From Pseudomonas saliphila (GTDB lineage Bacteria; Pseudomonadota; Gammaproteobacteria; Pseudomonadales; Pseudomonadaceae), in contig NZ_VTVA01000007.1 of NCBI RefSeq assembly GCF_008638345.1, positions 1 through 64,000 of the forward strand: 64,000 bases of DNA. The letters run 5' to 3'. The notes beneath the pieces were generated by a model, which saw only the letters and a program-made list of their open reading frames with translations, did not search any database and was not told the origin of the DNA. This document shows, piece after piece, positions 35,286 to 43,657 of the stretch. Position 1 is the stretch's first letter. Each line of letters begins with the position of its first letter. The position numbers and the translations under genes are program-made.

Positions 35286-36251
35286 ATGTTCGAATTGCTG
35301 ATGAGCGCCGACATGATGGTGCCAGACCCCGATGGAATGACCGAATTGCTGGTGGACAAGCTGGGCATCCACAAGCACGAGCGCTGGCGCCAGGCCTTTG
35401 ATGACCATCCCTATATCGCCCATTTCCTGCGGGTGCACAAATCATTGGCCGTGTCGCCGACCCGGGTCGAGCCGCAGTGGCATCTGGACCGCCCCAATCC
35501 GGGTGATCCAATGTTTCATGATTTCCTGGAAAGCCTGAAGGAGTTCCAGGGTCGGCACCGTCCGATGCTGACTCACTCCATCGTGCTGACCCTGCATGGG
35601 GATAAATTCGATGCCCTGGTAGCAAAGCTGATGCGTCGGCGTCTACCGTTCCGAATGGCGCAACGCACGCCAGACATGCCTTTCGACCGCCTATGGTTGG
35701 GAGCGTCGCCAGAAAAGCCCGTCTACGATCCCATCGTCGATGGCGGACTGTGTATCGAAGTCATGCCGATGGAGCCGCTGCAGATGCCGGCCGAGACGTT
35801 CTCGGTACCCGCTCCGCAGCCACGTGATTCCAAGCCTGGCGATATGGTGCGTGTTTCCGCTCGCGGCTATCTGGTGCGCGACCTGAACGAGACACTTCGC
35901 CGTTGCTCTGCCAATCTCGACTGGGAACCCTCAGGCCCGGTTGAGCTGATCGAGGGCGAAGGTTATCGCCGTGCGCGCATGGGCTTCAGCTTGGCCAACA
36001 GCGCTACGCTGGACATCATCGAAGCGACCCGCTGGAACAGTGAAGCGGGTCTGTACCTCAACAGCTGGGGTCCCGGCCCCTATTACATCCGCATTGCGGT
36101 AAACGATCTGGCCGCCAAGGCTGAAGACCTGCGGGCGCGGGGCACCGCGTTCAGCTGGATCGAGTCCAGCGATGCGGTGGGTGGCAAGGCGCTGATCAGG
36201 ATCGATCCGTCTGAGCTCAGAGGCCAGTTGTTCGAGTTCGAGGAGTGCTGA
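35286..36251 (+). CDS. Two-module VOC-like protein
   Basis: 321 residues from the ATG at 35286, with GGAG upstream. The N-terminal half (MFELLMSADMMVPDPDGMTE) and the C-terminal half (from DMVRVSARGYLVRDLNETLR, ending ALIRIDPSELRGQLFEFEE) both fit vicinal-oxygen-chelate modules. Metal ligands are not clear, since the usual initial His of each module is absent or shifted. It sits in the operon between the MMPL permease and an enoyl-CoA hydratase whose ATG follows its stop by 1 bp. It could be an isomerase, epimerase or binding protein for a CoA ester. Confidence 0.65.
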   Translation: MFELLMSADMMVPDPDGMTELLVDKLGIHKHERWRQAFDDHPYIAHFLRVHKSLAVSPTRVEPQWHLDRPNPGDPMFHDFLESLKEFQGRHRPMLTHSIVLTLHGDKFDALVAKLMRRRLPFRMAQRTPDMPFDRLWLGASPEKPVYDPIVDGGLCIEVMPMEPLQMPAETFSVPAPQPRDSKPGDMVRVSARGYLVRDLNETLRRCSANLDWEPSGPVELIEGEGYRRARMGFSLANSATLDIIEATRWNSEAGLYLNSWGPGPYYIRIAVNDLAAKAEDLRARGTAFSWIESSDAVGGKALIRIDPSELRGQLFEFEEC

Positions 36252-36252
36252 C

Positions 36253-37065
36253 ATGAGCACAGAGGAAAGCCTGCCCGAAGTAATCAACGAAGCAGTGCAG
36301 ATGCACTGTGACGGGACCGTGGGGTGGGTGGTGCTCACCCGTCCCGGCCAGATCAACGCCATCAACGATGCAATCCGCGCTGGTGTTCCAGCGGCCCTTG
36401 AACGCCTGGAGAATAACGACAGAATTCACGTCATAGTGATTCGCGGTGAGGGCGAACGGGGGTTGTGCGCCGGGGCTGACATCAAGGAAAAGCGCGGACT
36501 CGAGACCTCCATCCAGGTGCGTAAACGGATGGAGGGTGCCCGCTGGATCGAAGCTATCGATGCGGTCAGCAAGCCGGTCATCGTCGCCATTCACGGTTAC
36601 TGCATGGGCGGAGGTCTGGAACTGGCGCTAGCCTGCGATATCCGCTTTGCTTCGCCCAATGCGGTACTGGCGTTGCCGGAAACCGGTCTGGGATTGATCC
36701 CTGGCGGCGGCGGTACGCAGCGCTTGTGCCGGGTAGTAGCGCCAGGTCATGCGCTTGATCTGCTGCTGACGGGTGAACGCCTGGATGCCGAAAGGGCGCG
36801 GCAGATCGGCCTGGTGTCGCGTGTTGCTAAAAGCGCCGAAACCTTGCTTGAGGAAGTGTCGGCGCTGGCATTGCAGATCGCTGGAAAATCACCGATGGCC
36901 TCGGTGTATGCAAAAAGAGCCGCGCGAGCTGCCTCGGAAGTCGACCTGAAAAAGGGCCTGGATCTCGAACTGGACCTGTTTTCGTTGCTGGCCACCACCA
37001 AGGACGCCAAGGAGGCTGCTCTGGCCTTCGCCGAACGTCGCGCGCCGCAGTTCACTGGTGAGTGA
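36253..37065 (+). CDS. Enoyl-CoA hydratase/isomerase family protein
   Basis: 270 residues. The crotonase fold is shown by IRGEGERGLCAGADIKEK, GYCMGGGLELALACDIRF and LPETGLGLIPGGGGTQRL; Glu residues in the last two fit the hydratase acid/base pair. GAGGAG lies before the ATG. It hydrates or isomerises an unsaturated acyl-CoA made by this cluster. The next SDR starts 37 bp downstream. Confidence 0.88.
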   Translation: MSTEESLPEVINEAVQMHCDGTVGWVVLTRPGQINAINDAIRAGVPAALERLENNDRIHVIVIRGEGERGLCAGADIKEKRGLETSIQVRKRMEGARWIEAIDAVSKPVIVAIHGYCMGGGLELALACDIRFASPNAVLALPETGLGLIPGGGGTQRLCRVVAPGHALDLLLTGERLDAERARQIGLVSRVAKSAETLLEEVSALALQIAGKSPMASVYAKRAARAASEVDLKKGLDLELDLFSLLATTKDAKEAALAFAERRAPQFTGE

Positions 37066-37102
37066 AATTGATCGTCTCGTATCAAGACAAGAGAACAATA
37101 AA

Positions 37103-37933
37103 ATGACAACAGACAAGCTCAAGGATCGTGTAGCGATCATCACCGGCGCTGGTGGTGGTCTGGGCGCCGAGTGCGCGCGGGTACTGGCCTCCCATGGCGC
37201 CGCCATCGCGATCGTCGATATCAATCAGGAAGCGGCGGCCAGTGTGGCGGCAGAGATCGAATCGGCCGGTGGCCAGGCGATTGCCATACGCACCGATGTA
37301 TCCAGCGAAGAAGACGTCAAGGCGATGGTCGAACAGGTGATGAACCGGTTCGGCCGTATCGACGTGCTGCACAACAATGCCGCCGTGCTGGATGTGAACC
37401 AGCGCCAGAAGGACCGCGATATCTGCAACCTGGACATGGACGCCTTTGATCGCGCCATCGCCGTTAATTTGCGCGGTGCCGTGTTGTGTTCCAAACATGT
37501 CATTCCGGTGATGCTGAAACAGGGCAAGGGCTCGGTAATCTTTGCTACCTCCGGACTGGGCGCCCAGGGAGACCTATCCCTGACCGGTTACGCGTCAACC
37601 AAGGCTGCGTTGAACATGCTGCCCAAGCTGGTAGCGGCGCAATATGGCAAGCTGGGCGTGCGCGGCAACGCGGTGCAGATTGGTCTGGCGCCTGCGGAAA
37701 ACGCCCACGGTTCCATGCCGCCCGAGCTGCTGAATATTCTGCGCGACAATCACCTGACGCCTGAACTGGGCACCCCGCGACAGATCGCCGATGTGGTGGC
37801 CTTTCTCGCCTGCGACGAGTCATCCTTCGTGACCGGTACCACCCTGGTAGCAGATGGCGGCTTTGGCAGTCACACGCCTTCACTGGTGGCAATGCGCGCC
37901 TTCTTCGAGCAGTCGGGCCGCGGCAGCATGTAA
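37103..37933 (+). CDS. SDR-family dehydrogenase
   Basis: 276 residues from the ATG at 37103. TGAGGGLGAECARVLA is the NAD(P) site, HNNAAVLD the NNAG position, and GYASTKAALNML contains the catalytic Tyr-x3-Lys. The Ser of the triad is in FATSGLGAQGD. It likely oxidises the hydroxyacyl-CoA or alcohol formed by the preceding hydratase. Last gene of the DUF1302 operon before a G+C-rich hairpin. Confidence 0.85.
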   Translation: MTTDKLKDRVAIITGAGGGLGAECARVLASHGAAIAIVDINQEAAASVAAEIESAGGQAIAIRTDVSSEEDVKAMVEQVMNRFGRIDVLHNNAAVLDVNQRQKDRDICNLDMDAFDRAIAVNLRGAVLCSKHVIPVMLKQGKGSVIFATSGLGAQGDLSLTGYASTKAALNMLPKLVAAQYGKLGVRGNAVQIGLAPAENAHGSMPPELLNILRDNHLTPELGTPRQIADVVAFLACDESSFVTGTTLVADGGFGSHTPSLVAMRAFFEQSGRGSM

Positions 37934-37954
37934 TTGGGTTCGCGGCTCTGATTT

Positions 37955-37974
37955 GCGCCCCTGGCCTGGGGCGC
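37955..37974. terminator. Hairpin between convergent SDR and TetR genes
   Basis: GCGCCCC and GGGGCGC form a perfect 7-bp stem with a 6-nt loop, 21 bp after the SDR stop and 8 bp after the TetR stop on the other strand. There is no long U-tract, so termination strength is uncertain. Confidence 0.45.
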
Positions 37975-37982
37975 TACAGGCG

Positions 37983-38654
37983 TCAGGGCTGCCGCCTGAT
38001 GCTGGCAAGAATGAAGTTGGCCGAGTGTTCACGCCAGATCCGCATGCCATCCTCCGAGGTAGTGTCAAAGCCGACCAGGACGGACATGGTGTAATGATTG
38101 GTGAACCCGCCTGACATCAGTAGCGCGGAACTCGCCAGGAACAGACGGGCGTCGATATCCCGCTTGAACACGCCAGCTTCGATTCCACGCTTGAGAACCG
38201 CTGAAAACTTGATGGCCAGCGCCGGGGACTGACTGGTGAAACTGTTGGGCCTGGTTTCTGCCGCTTCGTGATAGCGAATGCCTTCCAGGGCCAGGGCGCC
38301 CAGGAGTGGATCTTCCATATATTGGTCAAAACAGCAGTAGAGCAGTCTTCGCAGCGCTTCTTCCGGCGGCAGGTCATCTATATCAAGTGCTATCAGTTCC
38401 TGCATTATCTGCTGCGAGGCGTCATCCAGGACGGTTGAAAACAACACTTCCTTGGAGCCGTAATAGTGATAGACCAGTTGTTTGGTCACGCCGGCTTCCC
38501 GGGCGATATCTTCTACCCGGGCGCCCGCCAGGCCTTTCAGGGAAAAGATCCGCCTGGCGGCGGCAAGCAGGCGATTCATGGTATCCCGCTTGCCGGGTTC
38601 CGTGCGGGTTGACGGGCTGTTCATAGTTGTCTCTGGCTTCATTGAAAAAAACAT
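37983..38654 (-). CDS. TetR-family regulator
   Basis: Up to 223 residues. The N-terminal HTH is clear (AARRIFSLKGLAGARVEDIA, REAGVTKQLVYHYYGSKEVL). The C-terminal ligand domain begins near residue 80. The start is uncertain: ATGs at 38654, 38642 and 38624 are all in frame and none has a strong ribosome site. It is divergent from the SDR at 38739 and convergent with the DUF1302 operon. It probably responds to the hydrophobic substrate or its CoA ester. Confidence 0.87.
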   Translation of the reverse strand: MFFSMKPETTMNSPSTRTEPGKRDTMNRLLAAARRIFSLKGLAGARVEDIAREAGVTKQLVYHYYGSKEVLFSTVLDDASQQIMQELIALDIDDLPPEEALRRLLYCCFDQYMEDPLLGALALEGIRYHEAAETRPNSFTSQSPALAIKFSAVLKRGIEAGVFKRDIDARLFLASSALLMSGGFTNHYTMSVLVGFDTTSEDGMRIWREHSANFILASIRRQP

Positions 38655-38738
38655 CAGATATCAGTGCTCACAGCATAAAGGATTGCGGCATCACTGTAAT
38701 GAACTTGAGCCGCTGACGAGTCGGCAACGGGAGCAGAT

Positions 38739-39518
38739 ATGGATCTGGATATTACCGGTCGCAAGGCCATTGTTTGTGCTTCTTCGCGGGGCTTGGGTAA
38801 AGCCTGCGCCATGGCCTTGGCTGCTGAAGGATGCGAGGTTTTCATCAACGGCCGCGACGCCGTCAGCTTGAATGAGGCTGCGATGGCAATCCGTGACAGC
38901 ACGGGGCTCGAGGTGGTTCAGGTGGTCGCGGATCTCAACGCCAGCGCTGGCCGGGACGCGCTCCTTGCGGCTTGTCCCGCTCCGGATATTCTGATCACCA
39001 ACAATGGTGGGCCCGCGCCGGGCAAGTTCCAGGACTGGGACCTCGATTGCTGGCAGCAAGCGCTGGAGGCTAATATGCTCAGCGCCATCCTGTTGATTCA
39101 GGCAGTAGTTGAGGGAATGCGCGAGCGCCGTTTTGGCCGGATCGTCAATATCACCTCGGCCATGGTCAAGTCCCCGCGTTTGCCAATGGGTCTGTCGACA
39201 GCGGCCAGGGCAGGGCTGACGGCGTTCTCGAAGGCGCTGTCGGTGGAAGTCATCCGCGACAATGTCACGATCAACAACCTTTTGCCCGAACGCATCGCGA
39301 CCGATCGGCTGGCCTACATGACCGGCCAGTTGGCAAAGTACAGGAACATCAGTCTGGAGGAGGCGCGAGCCGAAATGCTCCGGCCGGTTCCGGCACGGCG
39401 TTTCGGCACTCCTGAGGAATTCGCCGCCGCCTGTGCTTTTCTGTGCGCGGCTCAGGCGGGTTACATTACCGGGCAGAATTTGCAGCTGGATGGCGGGGCC
39501 TATACCGGCCTGATTTGA
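38739..39518 (+). CDS. SDR-family protein lacking the usual Tyr/Lys pair
   Basis: 259 residues. The cofactor loop is CASSRGLGKACAMALAAEG and NNGGPAPG stands at the NNAG position. At the active site LPMGLSTAARAGLTAF has Leu in place of Tyr and Arg in place of Lys; Ser of the triad remains in NITSAMVK. The C-terminal GYITGQNLQLDGGAYTG is typical of FabG-like proteins. GGGAG precedes the ATG. It is divergent from the TetR gene with 84 bp between, so it is probably TetR-controlled. Confidence 0.82.
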   Translation: MDLDITGRKAIVCASSRGLGKACAMALAAEGCEVFINGRDAVSLNEAAMAIRDSTGLEVVQVVADLNASAGRDALLAACPAPDILITNNGGPAPGKFQDWDLDCWQQALEANMLSAILLIQAVVEGMRERRFGRIVNITSAMVKSPRLPMGLSTAARAGLTAFSKALSVEVIRDNVTINNLLPERIATDRLAYMTGQLAKYRNISLEEARAEMLRPVPARRFGTPEEFAAACAFLCAAQAGYITGQNLQLDGGAYTGLI

Positions 39519-39520
39519 GA

Positions 39521-39928
39521 TCAGGCTTTGCTTCTGGTTTTCCAGTCGGCTGGAGCCTGCTCTTCGTGAGCAAAATCGAGTTCGACGTCCACGTCATTGG
39601 GGTCCTTGAAGAACACCTGCCAGGTCCGGATGTCCCCTGGGGCGCGGATGATTCGATAACGAATGGCGTGCTGGTCGAGTCTGTTCAGTGTCTCTGTCAA
39701 ACCCTGCGCAAAGAACGCCATATGATCCAGCACGCCGCGGCGAGGGTTGGGCATGTCATCTACTGCGATGACGTGAAGCACAGGGTGGCCTGTGGCGTAA
39801 AGCCACAGCCCGGGCACGGGGAAGGGTGGTCTCGGCCCCACTTCGAGTCCAAGCAGGTTTACATAGAACTGCTGTGTTTCCTCGAGCTGGTCAGTGACGA
39901 TGGTGAAGTGGTCCATTCTGAGAATCAT
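39521..39928 (-). CDS. VOC-family (glyoxalase/extradiol-like) protein
   Basis: 135 residues. MDHFTIVTDQLEETQQFYVN opens the first module with a metal-ligand-like His7, and FKDPNDVDVELDFAHEE at the end holds the Glu position. VLDHMAFFAQGL has a further His of the second module. The gene is convergent with the SDR at 38739, only 2 bp apart. Substrate unknown; ring-cleavage or isomerase activity is possible. Confidence 0.75.
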   Translation of the reverse strand: MILRMDHFTIVTDQLEETQQFYVNLLGLEVGPRPPFPVPGLWLYATGHPVLHVIAVDDMPNPRRGVLDHMAFFAQGLTETLNRLDQHAIRYRIIRAPGDIRTWQVFFKDPNDVDVELDFAHEEQAPADWKTRSKA

Positions 39929-39959
39929 GGCTTGCCTGCCGTTTTCATGGGAGTTTGCC

Positions 39960-39996
39960 TATTGCGGGCTAACCCCCAGGTGGTTAGCCCGCAATA
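39960..39996. terminator. Perfect 15-bp inverted repeat
   Basis: TATTGCGGGCTAACC and GGTTAGCCCGCAATA form a 15-bp perfect stem with a 7-nt loop, just after the stop of the small exported protein gene on the minus strand. No U-tract follows on either strand, so it may be an mRNA-stabilising hairpin or a rho-assisted terminator. Confidence 0.5.
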
Positions 39997-40004
39997 GACG
40001 TACA

Positions 40005-40361
40005 TTACTCTTCTTCGCTGCAGATCAGTTTCGCTCGCATCGTGGCGCTTGCATAACTACCGTCCAACCGCAGAACGGCCGACTCACCTGCCTTGATGGA
40101 GGCCATTGGGGATTCAGATGCCGCGGTTTCGGCTGGACCCGGGTCTAACTGACAGGTCACGGTGGAATCACTGTTATTGGTTACCTGAAGCACCTGGGTA
40201 CCGGCTGCTGCTCCAGGCCCTGGCGCAGTGGCAGTACTGTCACCGATTATCTCCGTTTCGATATCCAGACCGTTCAGTTCCTTGTCCAGCTCGATATCTT
40301 GCGCGAAAGCCGCTAATGGCAGACAAGCGAGCAAGCCTAGTGTCGTCGCAATCTTCTTCAT
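40005..40361 (-). CDS. Small exported hypothetical protein
   Basis: 118 residues from the ATG at 40361. The signal peptide MKKIATTLGLLACLPLAAFA is followed by cleavage before QDIELD. The mature part is acidic, with TQVLQVTNNSDSTVTCQLDP and MRAKLICSEEE, and two Cys that could form a disulfide. It resembles small Ig-like periplasmic proteins, but I recognise no family. It stands alone between a VOC gene and the divergent AraC gene. Confidence 0.65.
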   Translation of the reverse strand: MKKIATTLGLLACLPLAAFAQDIELDKELNGLDIETEIIGDSTATAPGPGAAAGTQVLQVTNNSDSTVTCQLDPGPAETAASESPMASIKAGESAVLRLDGSYASATMRAKLICSEEE

Positions 40362-40451
40362 TGTAATCTCCTGCAATGTGCTCCGAGAAGTTTGGGTTTG
40401 TTCGACGAAAAGAGCAAGTTCCCACTTTGCTCTTTATTGATTAAAAAAGTG

Positions 40452-40484
40452 GTTTCAGATATTGGTTTTTCCGATACCTGAAAC
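40452..40484. promoter_or_regulatory. Inverted-repeat operator upstream of AraC gene
   Basis: GTTTCAGATAT (40452-40462) and ATACCTGAAAC (40474-40484) form an imperfect palindrome with one mismatch. It lies in the 214-bp region between divergent starts of the small exported protein and the AraC regulator. It is a candidate site for the AraC protein itself or the cluster's TetR protein. Confidence 0.45.
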
Positions 40485-40575
40485 TGTTATTTATCGATTG
40501 TGTATTGAGCTTGAACGGTTATCCTGAAGTGTAAAGATCAGTGCTAAATAAAAATAACTGCTGAGAGTGCCTCTT

Positions 40576-41472
40576 ATGTATTCAGTACATTACGATGAAT
40601 ACGATCCGTCCGCGGCTGGAGAGTTTCTGACAGAGTCTCGACTGGTGAATGACGGCTTTGATATACGTATTGAACATGCGCACTGGTCGAATTCCGGCAC
40701 CGCGGTGATTCAGGCGAAGAGCAGCTGTCTGCTGCGTCTGGTACTACCGACACCGACAAGACGATGGTCTCCTTTTTCGGATAACAAAGGCCGTTTTTCC
40801 GACCTCAGCTGTGAGTTTCAGCCACTTGGGCAGGCGCTATTTCTACCGCGGGATACGGAATTTCAGTTTTGCCACGGCGTGTCCGAATACAAGGCCATGA
40901 TATGTCTGTTCGATCCCGGCATCATGGGGCCGCTGGCCGGGGTCCAGTGGCAATGGGATGGCTGTCTGAGCGACAGCATGCTGAATCTGGAGAACCCCTA
41001 CCTTAGGATGTCACTGCAGCGTCTTGCCCAGGAGGTTGCTGCACCCGGTTTTGCCAGCGAACTGCATACCGAGTGTCTGCTGACGGGTATTGCACTTGAT
41101 TTGCATCGGCAGTTCCTGAGTTCTCAGGTTACCGCTGATTCAGGGAAATTGAGCCCCAGGCAGTTGCGAACCCTGCGCGAAATGGTCGAGACGGAACCTG
41201 AACACAGCAGCTCCCTCAAGCAACTGGCAGACGCGCTCGATATGCCGGCCAGGCGCCTTTCGGAGCAGTTCAAGAACACTACTGGTCTCACGCTACGCCA
41301 ATTTGCCGCGCAGGCACGCATCCGGCGCGCCAAGTCACTGCTGCTCGATAGCAAGGTGTTGATCAAGCAGATCTCCTACCAAACCGGGTTCCTCAATCCG
41401 GCCTCCTTTACGGCAGCGTTCCGTAAGGAGGTCGGCATGACCCCTGAAGCCTTTCGTCAAATGCACCGGTAG
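40576..41472 (+). CDS. AraC-family regulator
   Basis: 298 residues from the ATG at 40576; a GTG three codons upstream is possible. The C-terminal 100 residues hold two HTHs: SLKQLADALDMPARRLSEQF and VLIKQISYQTGFLNPASFTA followed by FRKEVGMTPEAFRQM, the AraC consensus. The N-terminal part resembles the AraC-binding-like domain of OruR/FeaR-type activators. It likely activates the catabolic cluster; direct repeats upstream of the DUF1302 gene are a candidate target. Confidence 0.88.
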   Translation: MYSVHYDEYDPSAAGEFLTESRLVNDGFDIRIEHAHWSNSGTAVIQAKSSCLLRLVLPTPTRRWSPFSDNKGRFSDLSCEFQPLGQALFLPRDTEFQFCHGVSEYKAMICLFDPGIMGPLAGVQWQWDGCLSDSMLNLENPYLRMSLQRLAQEVAAPGFASELHTECLLTGIALDLHRQFLSSQVTADSGKLSPRQLRTLREMVETEPEHSSSLKQLADALDMPARRLSEQFKNTTGLTLRQFAAQARIRRAKSLLLDSKVLIKQISYQTGFLNPASFTAAFRKEVGMTPEAFRQMHR

Positions 41473-41483
41473 GGCAGTTGCCC

Positions 41484-42737
41484 TCAGTAAGCGGGCACGG
41501 CGTTGTCGCGGCGAAATACCGGGTAACCGCCCAGCGTCAGTAGCATCAGGGGTCCGACAACAAAACAGACGGTGCTGAAGGCCAGCAGCCCGGAGTAGTC
41601 GCCAGTAAGACTGTAGAGCGCGCCAAACAGCAACGGCGCTGCGGCAGCACCCGCTGTGATCAAACCCAGGTGAACACCAAAGAGCCGGCCATAGTCACGC
41701 ATGCCGAAATACCGGGCGATAAGAAAGGCGGCGATGTCGAACTCCGCTCCTGCACCTATGCCTACCAGCAAGGTCGCCAGAACATAGAGCGCGGTATTGC
41801 CGCTGCTCAGGGCGAAAATCAGACAGGCAACAGCGGGCATAAGCAGCGCGATGGCCGCTACTCCCGGAGCCCACAAACGATCGATCAGATAGCCTACTAC
41901 CAGTCTTCCGAAGATCAGCGAAATACCGAAGGCACTGAAAATCTGTCCGGCCTCAACGGCGCTCAGCCCTCTGTCCTGCAGCAGCGGGATGATATTGGTG
42001 ACCAATCCGACAACGCAGGCTACCACCAGCGTCATGGACAGGTTGCACACCCAGAAGCGCCAGGATTTTAGCGCCTCACTCAGCATCATGCCGCTGGATG
42101 AGTCCTGGGGCTTGGGTTGTCCCACCGAAGCAGTACTGTTTTCTGACCTGACAGGCATCAACCAGCGCAAGGTCAGCGGCATGGCGATCAGAACCGGCAG
42201 CAGCGACAGCGCGATGAATCCGGCTTGCCAGTTCCAGGTTGATACAGCCCAGGTGACCAGTAGCGGCAACCCGGCTGCGGCGAGTCCGGAGCCGCTGAGA
42301 ATGATGGCCAGGGCCAGCCCGCGATTTTCCACAAACCAGAGGTTGACCAGATGGGACCAGGTGATCTGCAATGTCCCCAGGCCCGCCAGGGGTACCAGAA
42401 AATAACCCAGATACAGGCTCCATATCGTGGTCTGCATCTGGGTCAGCAGAACCATGCTGATTGAAAGAGCGAGCAGCGAAAGGATGGTGACAATTCGCAA
42501 CCCGAATTTCAGGTTCAGCCAGCCCGCGAGTTGAGCCGCGACTATGGTGCCGAGCGACAGGGCGGTGATGGCGGCCTGCAACTCGCTACGGCCCCAGCCC
42601 ATTGCCTGCTCCAGCGGTATCATCATTGCGCTGAAGCTGTACAGCAGCAGCGAGCTGGAGCTGGTCGCCACGCCGACGATGGCGAGAATGAGGATCTTCC
42701 AGCCGATTTTGAATTCTCTGTTATCGAACTGTTTCAT
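41484..42737 (-). CDS. MFS transporter, OFA-like
   Basis: 417 residues, about 12 membrane helices. The cytosolic loop after helix 2 reads GWLNLKFGLRIVTILS, and KSWRFWVCNLSMTLVVACV opens the second half after a central loop. GAEFDIAAFLIARYFGMRDYGR is shared nearly exactly with the carrier at 56818, so the two are paralogues. Members of this branch move organic acids. It begins the minus-strand block that ends near an SDR and a phosphotransferase. Confidence 0.87.
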   Translation of the reverse strand: MKQFDNREFKIGWKILILAIVGVATSSSSLLLYSFSAMMIPLEQAMGWGRSELQAAITALSLGTIVAAQLAGWLNLKFGLRIVTILSLLALSISMVLLTQMQTTIWSLYLGYFLVPLAGLGTLQITWSHLVNLWFVENRGLALAIILSGSGLAAAGLPLLVTWAVSTWNWQAGFIALSLLPVLIAMPLTLRWLMPVRSENSTASVGQPKPQDSSSGMMLSEALKSWRFWVCNLSMTLVVACVVGLVTNIIPLLQDRGLSAVEAGQIFSAFGISLIFGRLVVGYLIDRLWAPGVAAIALLMPAVACLIFALSSGNTALYVLATLLVGIGAGAEFDIAAFLIARYFGMRDYGRLFGVHLGLITAGAAAAPLLFGALYSLTGDYSGLLAFSTVCFVVGPLMLLTLGGYPVFRRDNAVPAY

Positions 42738-42781
42738 GGTCTCTGCCCGTTAAAGATAGTTTCAAGTCATGCGGTATGGCG

Positions 42782-43627
42782 TCAGTCGTTACCGATAAAC
42801 TGAGCCGCCTCGGTACTTTTTTTCATCACGTGGTCACGCCTCAGGCTGCCGGGGGAGGCTGCGCCTGCCGCCACCGCAAGATCCTCGGGATGAATGAGCG
42901 TCGGCCCGTTGCGCAGTTCCTGCAGAGCCAGGCGGGCAATGTCATCCGCCTGCGGTAGCGGCATGGTCATGGCATTGGGAATATTCAATCGTTGCATGGT
43001 CTCGCGCATCGTTGGGGTATCCACGGTGCTGATCAGCAGATTGAGCACATCGACGCCCCGGTCCTTCCATTCGGCCCAAAGCGATTCACCCAGATTGAGC
43101 GAGAAAGCCTTCGTCGCAGAATACATCCCCAGCTTGCGCACGCCGCCCAGTGCCGCATGTGAACCTACCAGCAGCAACCCGCCACGGCCCCGCTCTATCA
43201 TCCGGCCGCCAAATGCGTGGCTGATGTCCATGACCGTCTGCGTGTTCATCCTGAGCAGCTTCATCCAATGCTCGGCATCGGTGTTGAGAAACTGGCTGAT
43301 AAAGGGATCACCGCCGGCGTTGTATATCACCAGGCCGACCTGACGGGTGCCGGTGGCTTCAATTAGCCTGGCAGTGGCATCCGCTGCCGACAGGTCCTGC
43401 GTCACGCACAACGCCTGAATGCCGTGCTGCGCTTCGAGCTCGGCTTTCAGGGACTCAAGCGCTGTCTCGTTTCGGGCGACCAGAATGCAATTCAGACCCT
43501 GCGCTGCGACCTGGCGCGCGAAGGCTGCACCGATGCCATGGGATGCCCCCGCGATAAGCGCCCAGTCACCATAACGCTGGTGAAACGCGGGCGCATCGTC
43601 CAACTGGTTGAGTATTTCTTCAGACAT
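42782..43627 (-). CDS. SDR-family oxidoreductase
   Basis: 281 residues. ALIAGASHGIGAAFARQVAA is the cofactor loop, YNAGGDPF the NAG site and KLGMYSATKAFSLNLGESL holds Tyr-x3-Lys. LLVGSHAALGG carries the Ser. The extra C-terminal part resembles the ketoacyl reductase/17-beta-hydroxysteroid dehydrogenase subgroup. GGAG stands before the ATG. It lies 30 bp after the phosphotransferase gene in the same direction. Confidence 0.85.
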   Translation of the reverse strand: MSEEILNQLDDAPAFHQRYGDWALIAGASHGIGAAFARQVAAQGLNCILVARNETALESLKAELEAQHGIQALCVTQDLSAADATARLIEATGTRQVGLVIYNAGGDPFISQFLNTDAEHWMKLLRMNTQTVMDISHAFGGRMIERGRGGLLLVGSHAALGGVRKLGMYSATKAFSLNLGESLWAEWKDRGVDVLNLLISTVDTPTMRETMQRLNIPNAMTMPLPQADDIARLALQELRNGPTLIHPEDLAVAAGAASPGSLRRDHVMKKSTEAAQFIGND

Positions 43628-43657
43628 ATCCGCTCCGGGTACGATCAGTGTCCAGGT

